From: Anagrus nilaparvatae
Lineage: Eukaryota > Arthropoda > Insecta > Hymenoptera > Mymaridae
Assembly: GCA_022575985.1 (NCBI GenBank)
Contig: JAKSXM010000007.1
Location: 23,004,501 to 23,068,500, forward strand
Length of the DNA: 64,000 nucleotides
Direction: 5' to 3'
Below the pieces are notes generated by a model. It searched no databases. It saw nothing but the letters and a program-made list of their open reading frames with translations, and had not been told where the DNA came from. Positions 1 to 11,400 of this stretch are shown here, piece by piece. The position numbers were made by a program, and so were the translations under genes. How positions within the stretch are numbered: position 1 is the stretch's first letter; the number at the start of each line of letters is the position of its first letter.

Positions 1-3000
1 ACGATTGTTGAAACTTTTTCAAGAGTATAATCATTTTTCTGACATTTTTCTAGATGAAATTTTAATTAAATTATTGATAAAATGTGCTATTCTTACTAGC
101 TTTTGACATTTTTATATTTTTTAATAGAATTTCATAACTTTAATTTATATTATATATAGTATTACCATTTTTTATACTATTTAATTGACTGAAATTTTTT
201 AATGATTGTTAAAACTTTTTTTCTTTATTATTATTATTATTATTTCTTTATGCTTTTATACTTTCTAAAAACTTATTATTTTTTTAAATCTCAAGTAGTA
301 ATCAAAATTTTTTTGGTTATTTTGGAAAGCAGTTTATCGTTCAATTTAATTAATGCAATAATTTTAATATAAATTAACCGTTTAACGCCGATGAAATAAT
401 CTACGTGTCAATTTGTTTTTGCATACCAAATTAATGTTAAAACCTAAATTTACATTTCTAATTTCTATGCAATAATTTTAGTATAAACAATATTGCTAAA
501 GAACTAAAGTAAATAATATATTTTGATAAATTTTTGATCTCATAAACACAATAGGTTACATTATTTGCGAAAATGGTGGTTCAAAGATTTTGACCAACTT
601 TAGTTAAAAATTAGATTGTAACGAGTGAATAAACAATTCAAAAGTTACGTGCTTATGTAAAATTTAATGCAGAATCTAAATTCTATTTGGTCCACTTACT
701 TGGTGGGAAGTTTGAAATTTCTTGAACTTTCAAAAGCTGGTATTCTTTAATCTGAGGCTTTACTTCCGCCTACTGATACTTTTCTTTTAGTAATTTAAGT
801 TCTACTAGAATATTTTTGAATAATACGTTTTTGAAAACTTTAAAATGTCGCCATTTTATACGAATCCTTCAAAGTTTGCTGAAAGTTATATTATGTATAA
901 TTTCTCAAGAAGTCCAAATTTTCTGTCAGATTTTTATGTAATCAATTGAGTTGGCTGGCTATCCAAAAACTTATGAAAATAATAGCTTAAAAAATAGGTG
1001 GAAAACAAAATAATGGCTGCTAAAATAAAAGATTTTATCTAAAAAGTTGAAATTTACTGAGTAAAATTATTTTTAGTTATGCTTTCGAAAAAAAATATTT
1101 TTAGTCGATTTTTACAGTTTAACCTATGCCCAGTTGAAGTGGCACCCCTCACATTGTTAAAACCTAAAAAATGAGATTTTTCATTTATATCCACAAAATG
1201 TAACTATATGAGTATCTCCAATATAATTATATCTTGATTATCAGTTTAAAAAAACTCAGTTCTTCTCTTTTTGTAAACAACTAAAAAAGAATTTGCTAAT
1301 TGCATTTCTGAAAACAAAAATACAATAATGATGATAATTTAGAAACCCTTTTTTGCATATAAAAGGAAATCAATAGCATTAAACTTTAATATTTGCATTT
1401 CTTTGATAAATAATCTGCATACATGTTATTTCTATGCATATATATTGAGATACCTATATAATTCAATGTAAGTATATTTTCTTAAACTATTACAGCTTAT
1501 ATACTTAATATACATTTATCTAGTTTTTTTAGGGATGTACAATAACATATAACAACAATTTTAATATTTAACAAAGAAACAATGATTTTACTTCCGTGTT
1601 ATATATGTTAAAGAATATATTTAACATTTTTTTGTTTTTAGATACATACAACGCATCGTTTTTCTCTGCCTGAGTTCTTATTGTATTGGTAAATAAATGT
1701 TATTAAAGAATTCTTGCTCCAAATAAAATATTAGAAGAGCTGTACTTGAAATATTTTTTTGTCTCTTTTGTACTTGTTTTATTATATACTTTTTATAAAT
1801 ATTCTTTTCTTTAATATTTTTATAAATTATTGGTTATTAAGTTAGCCTTTGTTAAGGTAATTTTTATGATTGTTAACTATTTTATAATATTTTTAGTCGA
1901 GTTGATTATTACTGATTTTCTAGTTTTAACAATAGGTGATTTAGATTTTGGGTCAAACACTCGTTCATTATTGTATTTAGTTTGAAAAATACACTGAAAT
2001 ATGCACCTGCTCTATAACATAGTAATCATTAATAGATTCCGTTACATCTAAGATTTTTTCATTCATAAAATAATTAAGTCATTTACATTGGAAGGCCAAG
2101 GTTTTCATTGATTTAAGTCAATTTAAGCTAAAATATTCCTATTTTATGTAATCCAGGATAATTTGCTTGAATTTATGTTCATTAAATTTTTATTTACATT
2201 AAATAAAAATATTTCTGGGGGTTTTGGGACAAAAACTTTCGTGACGATCACTTTGGAGTCAGATATTGGGTATTCGTACTAGGGAGTAGCAAAATATAGT
2301 TAAATTTGTTATTAAATAAAAATATTTGATATAAGTGAATTTGTTTCATGATCGTTGGTTGTGTTAACAAATAAACCAGTTATATGCTTTTTTCAAATGG
2401 TTGCAAATTTCTTTAACATATATAACGCAAAGAAAATTAAAAAAAAAACTTTTTAAGCGATAATTTTATTTACGTTTCAAACCATTTACAACCATTTAAA
2501 AGAAACATTGTTTCTTTAAAAGCAGTTTTTCGCTTGCCAGAAGCGGAATATTGTTCACCAGAAATAGAATTTTTCCCAAATATAATTATATCTTCTTTGT
2601 CAATAATTATACTATTCGACAATATATCGAGCAGTCTATACTAGTTCTAAATTTACTCATTTTAAAAATCTCATGGTAAATTTCAGTCTACTTATGGCCC
2701 TTCCTAAAGTCAAAAATCTGAAAAACTAAAATTCTTAGTAAAATCTAAAATTTGAATTGAAAAATATCTTCATAGTGTTTATTAATAAGACTTAGCTAAT
2801 TTAAATATTGCAGTTTTATATTTTTCTTGAAGAATTTGTCAGATTACATTGGATTTAAAATGTAATAATTTAGAATAAAATCAAAATTAAAACAACTTGC
2901 TTTATAGAAATTATCAACATATTCATAAATATTTATAGAAAAACTAGGTTAGGTACCCAAGAATATGCATAAATTAAATAACAATTATTAATTCTTAATT

Positions 3001-3654
3001 GATAATATTCTCATATGTATAATGTAAAATTTATTATTTGTCATTCATAGATTATTACATCTTACGAAATGCAAAAAAAAAGACATAATTATTGTCTTGT
3101 CTATTTAATTATCAAGATCGATTATTTAAATTTTGATGAATTTATTGACTATACAACTAAAAATTTTTTTTTAATCAAGTAAATAAATATATTTTAATTT
3201 TAATCTCTTCGTACAGTGAAAGTGCATTATGATTGTATATTTAAAAAAATTTAATTACAAATAATTTTAAACTAATTTTTTATTTTCATATAAAAATAAA
3301 TATCTAATTTTATAATTACTTAAAATTTTAAAAAAATGTACTCTACTAAAATTTAATATAAGCTTTTCATGTACATATAAATTATGCACGAATATTCATT
3401 TTTTATTTAAATTAAAAAAAAAAAATCTTAATTATAATAATGTTATGCTAAAAATTTTAATTACAAAAAAAAATATTTTTAGTGTAAAGTAATTGCAGAA
3501 AAGTGTAACTTTTTTTTAAAAACATTTTTTAAGAAATGTATATAAAGTCACACGGTATAAAAAGTGGGAAAAAAATCAAATATATAAAAAAGAAATAAAG
3601 ATGAAATCATAAGATTTTTATATGAAGGATAAAAAAGAAAAAAAAAATGAGCAA
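1..3654. other. AT-rich spacer, no gene recognised
   Basis: This stretch is A/T homopolymer-rich DNA with stop codons in all frames at short intervals. I see no protein motif, no RNA gene and no long inverted repeat. A slightly GC-richer patch near 2210-2290 has no recognisable content. Confidence 0.6.
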
Positions 3655-4020
3655 TCGGTAGTCCCAGCGGCAAATCTCAGAACGCGACACGACGATGACT
3701 TGGTTGTGTGCCCCCTGCTTCTTTCATTACTCTCACCGTCGTCGAATGCAGCCTCAAGGGATTTATCCTAGTGTATTTATGAGTTTTTCTCTATATCCTC
3801 TCTTGCAGAAAATAATAATGCATCCGGGAGGCCTCGCGCGTCCATCGTCACAGAATATCCCCTTTCTGCATATAATACAAACTCGTTCGCAATATGAGTT
3901 TGGCGAGAGGTGCGAGAGTTGCCCTCGGAATTTCAATATTAGAGCAAGATCTAAAGGGAAACCGGTTCGAAGAAAAAGAAGAAGAAACGAAGCAAGGCGA
4001 GGCTAGCTTCATACCTTCGG
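3655..4020 (+). other. GC-richer island with a 103-codon open frame, coding doubtful
   Basis: The base composition changes abruptly from the AT-rich surroundings to near-balanced DNA. An open frame of 103 codons runs from 3695 to 4006 on the plus strand. Its product is rich in Arg/Lys at the C-terminus (a KPVRRKRRR stretch) and has scattered Cys and His but no family motif I know. The frame may be open only because the island is GC-richer and so has fewer stops. A conserved non-coding element or an exon of an unseen gene are alternatives. I do not assign a function. Confidence 0.3.
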
Positions 4021-7000
4021 GCCAATTTTGTCTTTCTTCATCTCATTTAAAATAAAAGACTTCTGGCATGCATTTAGCTACACATACTTTCCATCCTCCA
4101 TACTTGCACGACTTCTTCTTCACACCTTCGACTAATTAAAAGAACCGTCTTCATAATATTATATACGTCGTAATTTCTTTTATTTTTCTCTCCTTCTGTA
4201 TATTATATACTTAATTGCATTTTTTTACTTTATTTTTTTAAATTAAAATTGTCTTTTCAATATACTTTATCCTGTCACTCTTACTTTTTTTTTTTATAAT
4301 AATAATTTGATTAGCCTTTGGGTAATAAAAATTCCATCTTGTTTATTATAAATTTTTGTTATATTTTTAGTTAATTTATTTGTCTCGAATCTACTTAACA
4401 ATTATTTATACATATTTTTATACAGAAACATATGCAAACAATAAATATACAAATTTGTTATATCCTAAAATTTGCATTTTTAGTTCTTATGATGTAAGTA
4501 AACATAATTAATCTTTGTACCCTTTACTATATTTTTTTTAAATTCTATTTATGTGTAAGCAATTTAAGAGATTTTAACTGTATTTTTAGCAAAAGCTTTT
4601 ATAGTTTATATTTTTTTTTTAATGTCATAAATTTTTTACTTAATTACAAAAAAATACATTGATTAATTTTTAAAAACTTTTGAGGCCAAAAATCATTATT
4701 GAAGGTGTTTAGGTACAATATCATCTCATAAATTTTTCTATTATTAGTAACTCCATTTAAAGTAAATCAATTTTGACATCCATGATTTTTAAAATTAAAA
4801 TTAAGATCTAAATTCCTAAAAATCTTGATTTTAAAACGATTGCTGTTGTTGATTTACAAGCACCTTTGTTATAATTTTTTTTTTAATACCTTTTTTTTAC
4901 AATCCCATTCATTAAAAAGAAAAGAAGATTAGCTTACAAACATTTCTAAGAATTTTTGGTGGATTAAGTTGATTTGAGAAAAAAAAATGTGATTCATGAA
5001 TTAAAAAATTTATAATTCATTCGTAAATAATTTTATATGATTCACTAAAGTTTTGTTACTCACGTTACATCATTTTAATTAAATTTTGATTTAGTACGGT
5101 GAAAAAATTTAATGAATTAAAAATATATCGGATATTATGTGCTTAAGTGGATGCCTGGTTTACAGATTTCCTTCTTAGAAATTATGGTCAGGTATTTGGG
5201 GCATCTATTATTTTAAATAGTTGAAAACTAATAAATATTCAAAATAATTTCCAGGTAATAATTAGCTGGAAAACCTTTGCATCATCATATTATCTCATTT
5301 AAATTCCAACTCGTAGTTTTTGAATATTTCGAATAAAGAAAAAAAATATAAATATAAGAAGAAAAATGATTGTAATTATAAAACAATGAAATCTATTTAA
5401 AATATGCATTTCACTTACTGGTCTTTGTAGCAAGGATTGATAATAAATCAAGGTTGGAACAAAAATATGGACAAACAAAAAAAAAGATGACAATATAAAA
5501 TTTATTTTGAATATTATATTTTAAGAAAACTATTTTATTACAATTGAGACTATTGTTTCCAGAGGCCCAGGTGGCCCATTCAAATGAATATATCGCCGCG
5601 TCCTATTTAAACATCGCTATATTGTTTTTTTTTCTAAGGAAGGCACCGACATAATATACGTTGCATACATAGTAAGATATCGGGGTCTTCGTTTGTGAAA
5701 AAAGATACATAGCGACTTTTAACTAGCACCCCTCGATATAGTGACTGCGATAATTTTTTTAACTGACTTAGATGTTTATTCTTTTCGAATCCACTTGAAA
5801 TATTTTTAAAAAACATTTTTTTTACATTTTCTTTAAAAATTAAAAAAAAAAAAATATACGTTCTTTTCCAATAATGTTTAAAGCTCAATAAAGCTTGCTT
5901 TATAAAAACTTGTTATCTTTCTCACAAGACTTTATTTAAAAATTTCTTGAAAAAAAAAGATTTAACAAAAAAAAAAAAAAAGTAAGAAAAACCACTTTAC
6001 AAAGCATTAAGTTTATTATTATAAGCAAGTACATATTTTATATTACAAGGTGCATAAAAATCAATTTAAACTTTCTGTTTCATCAAGGGTAATAATACAA
6101 AACAATTGTTGTTATTAAAAAAAGTGCATGCAATCGAATGTTCATAAGTATAATATGCAAATATTTAATAGTACATAAAACATAATATTTCCAACCCTTT
6201 TACTTTCTTTTGTTTATAAAAATACAGCTCCTTATTTAAAATTACGCTTATACATTTATTATACTAATACTTAACTGTCTCAAGTATGCATAATTTTTTG
6301 TTTTATTTTTTAACTTGAACTGCAAAAAAGATGGTCAAAAATAAAAAAATACACTTAACTTATTATAATATACTTATAAACAAAAGAATGCAAATTATAA
6401 GGTGTTTCACTTTTATAATCAAGCCCTTCTTGTATATGTTAAGTACAAGTTACAGAAGTCGATAAGTCAAGTGCATATATGATTATTTATCTATATGATT
6501 CGTCTCTAAAGATAGTATTGGTGTATGATATATATTCATACGTTTATTTTTCATGAGACTTATTTTTATGAGAAGTATTCAAAAGAGTAGATTTAACGAT
6601 TTGTTAACTATAAATATTTAATTACACTATAATTATTAAAGATATTTCTTAAAGTAACAATCAAGCATTTGTATAATATTTACGTTTAACAAATTTTTTC
6701 TGCAAATTTATAGAATAATTTTTTTTATTTTTAATTTTTCGAAATTATATTTTCAAAATTTTTTTCATAAAAAAATTAAAAAAACACTAGTATAATTTTT
6801 TTTCTTTTGGAACGTAGTACTTAATTTTTTTTTCTATGAAAGTACTAATATCTAGAATTATCGTTTTTTCTAGGTAGAGGAACCATAGTCAATTACTTGG
6901 TAACATTTTTTTTTCTTATAATCAAATTTTGCTATAATAATTCTCATAAAAAATTTTTTTTATGTTTACATATACATATTTTGAATTTACAAACCTGTGA

Positions 7001-7089
7001 AGGAAAATTTACAAAATATAATTATTTTCCTGGCTACATGATAGTTTCATTTATCAACTTTAATATCTTTGTGTTTACCCTTATAAAAT
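4021..7089. other. AT-rich spacer, no gene recognised
   Basis: The DNA is dominated by poly-A and poly-T tracts. Open frames at 5299-5493, 5634-5888 and 6897-7139 are Phe/Ile/Lys-rich translations of AT-rich DNA with no motif, and I do not consider them genes. Confidence 0.6.
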
Positions 7090-7093
7090 TTAA

Positions 7094-8220
7094 CCCTCCG
7101 CGTGTAACTCGTGCATGCACAATGGGCGATGGTTGGTGACCTCTCCTAAAAAAACTTTGACCCATTTTATGAATATCTGCCAAGCCGCGTTAGTTTTGGT
7201 TTAGCCGTTTAGTCATACTGTGGGTGCCAAGTTGGACCGTGGACGATATCGACCTAGTGGACACGCGACGTCAGTTTTTTTTCAACTTCTGGTAAGTAAA
7301 AAATTTTATCTAATATGCTCCAAATTAATAAATTTTGACACATATATACCTTTTTTTCATAAAAAAATGTATATAATTAATAATATGATTATTAATCTTG
7401 TTTGGTATAATATAAAAATAATATTTAGATAAAAAAATGATTTTTACATAAAAAACACGTGTTAAAATGTGCGGCAACTACAGTGTAGCAAGAATTAGCA
7501 GTAGGTGGCAAATGCTGATCTTCTACGGAATGCTAGACCAAAGTGGGGTTAACTCCAATAGTATTTAATAATAAAATTATATAATAAAAACAATTAAAAA
7601 ATAGTAATAAACTGTTTCAAAAAATTTTTTTCCTGAAAAAAAAATCACAAAAAAAATCCATTTTTTTTCTCTTCCAAATTTGATTCTGACCAACCACTTT
7701 TATTTTTTTCGACGAAATTTTTTTTATTCACTTATAAAAAGGTTATACTTCATCTCAAAACAACTTTTTTGGTCATTAAATGCCCCTGGGGGCTTTTTAT
7801 CCAATAAATCCTTCAATTTTCATGAATTTTAAAATTCGAAAAAAGGCCAATTTTCATTTTGCAAAATAATTATGGTTTTTTGAACGGAGCCAAATTTGGG
7901 CCGGGTTTTTTGAAAGACATATATACATGGATCTCAAAACCCTAAATTATTTCCCCATAATATCAATTAGGGTCGGAGATATGAATTTTCGCCCAAAATT
8001 TGAAAACATGCCCGTTTACGACTGTTCCGGATTTTTTTGCGCAAAACTGAGTGGACATTTTAGCCAAAACACTTTTTTTTCCTAAAGTTGAAATGTTTAT
8101 CTAAACCTAAAAAAAAAATTTTTGCCAAAAATTAATTTTTAATTACTTTAAAAACGGCCTGGACGATATCGACCTAGTGGACACGGCGCGTAGGTAAAAA
8201 CAGAGTGGACCCGTGGAGGG
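7094..8220. mobile_element. piggyBac-like non-autonomous element, TTAA target duplication
   Basis: The element begins CCCTCC and ends GGAGGG, and is flanked directly on both sides by TTAA (7090-7093 and 8221-8224). That is the signature of the piggyBac superfamily, which duplicates TTAA and has termini beginning CC(C). The inverted terminal match is short and imperfect: CCCTCCGCGTGT on the left against CCCTCCACGGGT on the right. No transposase frame is seen in the 1127 bp, so it would need a transposase from elsewhere. A 24-bp direct repeat lies inside. The right end sits about 255 bp past the stop codon of the neighbouring odorant receptor gene. Confidence 0.7.
7241..8184. repeat. 24-bp exact direct repeat inside the TTAA element
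   Basis: The same 24 bases, containing GACGATATCGACC, occur at 7241-7264 and at 8161-8184 in the same orientation, about 920 bp apart. They lie subterminally in the TTAA-flanked element. They could be transposase-binding subterminal repeats or the edges of an internal insertion. Confidence 0.75.
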
Positions 8221-8334
8221 TTAATAAATAAACATTTTTTTTGGATTTTTATGGATGAAATTCCTTAGTTTTGCAAAGAAAAACATTTTTAGGAATTCAT
8301 GTAACCATTCCGGGATAAAAAGTGTTTATTCGAT

Positions 8335-8340
8335 TTCCTC
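8335..8340 (-). terminator. candidate polyadenylation signal AATAAA for the receptor gene
   Basis: Read on the minus strand, AATAAA lies about 136 bases after the receptor stop codon (8476-8478). The hexamer is common by chance in such AT-rich DNA, so only its placement supports it. Confidence 0.35.
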
Positions 8341-8475
8341 TACAGGCTTATTAACATGTGACCCACTTAATTTAAATTCCAAACTTTTTTTCATTAACTA
8401 ATTTAAATTTATAAATTTGTTCAATTTTTATAACACGTTAGTTTGCTTCTCTTTACTTGTATTTACCAGCAGCTA

Positions 8476-11400
8476 TTATTTTGTCGTATCTGTTAAAAAT
8501 TTAAAATATTTAGCTGAGGTTTTCATGATCTGGAAGAAAAATTGTAAATGGTTATTTTAATCAATTAAATCAATAAAATTTTTCAAATTAAGAATTATTT
8601 ACTTCTGAATAAGTTTCCATGCTTGCGGTAAAAAAAAAAGCTTTTATATTAGGTGGATTATTTGCTTTTATTAACATCATTATTATTAATTTTTGAACTT
8701 TAACAGAAGCATCTTCCCAATTGGCATCGTATCTATATTTTAAAATAAACTTTATTAGTCAAAAAAGTTAAGCTTGAATCATTGCTAGCTTCATAGTGTA
8801 AAAATATAGTCGTAGCTTCTTTAATGATCGTTTAACCCATATATACTAATATTCTACTTCCAAAATTCAATTTTAATTTAATTATTTTTCACTATGGATT
8901 TTCATTATATTTTTTTACTATTTTTTAAACTACAACTATTGTAGTAAATTGATTTTTCCATTTCGAAAGCCAGACTATATACTCAATACATATCGACGCT
9001 ACTAGCAAAATTTGGCCATCTGAAACGTTTACACATATCATAAGATGGCTGATTATCTGCTAATATCGTCAATATGTTTTTTCCCTTTCATAGGATAACT
9101 TACATGCCATCATGAAGTTTTTTATTTACATCAATAATACTTTGTCCATGATAGAAAAGCAAGAGTACATGAATGCTAACGCAAACATAAAATATCGAAA
9201 ATTTCACTGCTAATTTTAAGTCATTTTTAACAAATATCTAAAAAAAGAACAATTATTTTATTTTTTTGATACATTTGTGTATAATATTTAAAAATTCAAA
9301 CTTACTGCAACACCACAGAAACTTATTAAAACTAGAGCAATAATCATAATTATTCCAAAAAAGTTCTTGTTAGACTTATTACACTTATTAATGAGTCTAA
9401 AAAATGACGTTATGAAAAGTTCTTGTTAGACTTATTAAACTTATTAATCAGTATAAAAAATGCTATTATTTGTTTACTATTAAAAAAATTTAATACTCAA
9501 CTGGATAATTTTTTGATGGAAAACTATACAATCGCTAATTTTTTCGTATCTTTCTTCTTGTGTATTTGTATTTTCTAAAGCCTTTGATATTCTATGCCTA
9601 AAAGTAATTATAAAAGCTAATTTTTATTGATAGAAAGCCGACCTGATACCTAGACATACTAATAAGGAACTAACTACTTTTAGAGTTAAGGTAGTTGTAG
9701 AAGACGGGGTGGATAGGGAAGTAATAATGGCGTCCTCGTATCTTCCCTATAAGGATGCGATGCCTTCGGAAAGTCTGAAGGCTCTGGTAAAAGACGAGAA
9801 CCAAGGAGGATTAATGGATGCGTCTCCAACTCGCACCATGCTCTGTGGGGGAGTAGGACTAGCGACTATAGAGGCCGTGACTTTCTGGAGTTCTTCGTAA
9901 ATTCTAGATTAGATGTTGTGAATAGGGGGACTGCACTTAGCCTTTCAAACAGTAGGGGCGAGCCCATTATTGACATAACAGTTTGTACGCCAATTCTGAA
10001 TGATATAATTCAAAATTGACGGGTTTCAGACGAGGAATTTCTCTCGGATCACAAATACATTCACTTTTCTTCCAGGATAGTGGACACGGACCAGAGTACT
10101 CTAGGAATTCTAGGAATACTGACTGGGGCGGGTATGTAAACTCCCTGAGGGAATCGATCAAACTATTTCCAAGGAGGTATGAGACTCCTGAGGAAATTGA
10201 ACTCGCATTGGAAGCTATCGAGAGGGCAGTCATTGATTGATATGAGGCCAACTGTCCCTTGAAGCTAAAATGTCAGAAAAGACGTAACATCTGGTTCAAT
10301 AAGGACCTTGACGATCAGAAAAAGAAGGTTAGTACTCTTAAGTGGAAGATGTGAAGAAACCCCTCCTTATGGGAGTAGTGTAAGAGTCTAACCTCATTTA
10401 AGAACAAAATTAGGAAAGCTAGATTGTCGACTTGGAGGGACTTCTGCGGAGGAGTCGAGGGCTTCCCCGGAACCACCAGGCTACTCAGGGTACAGTTTAA
10501 TGGCGGATCTGGGCTTCAGGCTGGATAAAGTGGCTGGGTGGAAGCTGGCTCGTGATGACAACGCAATTTCCCGACTTTGTTCAAGTACGAACTCCTGAAG
10601 CTCCTGAGAGCAGATGAGAACAAACAGAGCGGACTGGAAAATAGCCCACAAAACAATCAGTGCGGATAATAGTCCTGTCGCCAGCAATGTTATTTAATGC
10701 CCTAAAATGCCATAAAAGCTCCATGGAAAAAATGGGTGGTATTTATGTTTTTTGACCCGCTAAACACGAATCCGAGGTCTATTTTGCAAAATTCGTGGTC
10801 AATTTTTGGTTATTAACAAATTATTGGTCAATAATTTAATAAAGGCATTTAGCAAAAATCCCCACGACGCCATCGACTGTGGCGCAAGGGAGCATGCAAT
10901 TAATGGAACAAGACTGTGGTTGGGAGAATATCTTAAACATAGGTAGATTGTTTCGGAACACGGCTTCTCAAAGTTGTCGGGAAAGGTAACGCGAGGCTGC
11001 CCGCAGGGTGGACCATTATCTTCGAAACTGTGGTGCCTGGCGGTCAACAAACTCTTCACCACGCTAGGTATCAAGGTGTTAGATTATTTGGGTGACATTA
11101 TAATTCTGACTCAGGGGTCATGCATTGAAGTCCTTATGAATGAAATGCAGCGGGCCTTTTAGCTCTTTGAAGAATGGTGTATCGGCATTGGAAGCCTATC
11201 GGCTAACCCCGACAAAACCCAATGCATACTCTTTACGATAAAACGTAGCCTGGATACCTCCAAGGGGCTTATCTTTTACGGCAAAACCCTCGACTTTTCC
11301 AAAGAGGTAAAGTATCTCGGCGTGGTTCTGGACGATAAGCTGAATTGGAGAGCACATATGGAGGTGGCACATATAACGGCCAAATTCCTTAATGGATACT

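Noticed and set aside
8880..8990. Minus-strand text resembling a receptor segment (AFEMEKSIYYN) in intron 7
   Set aside because: A better exon at 8603-8732 carries the expected YDANW...TYSE block with correct phase. This stretch has a stop nearby and would duplicate the region.
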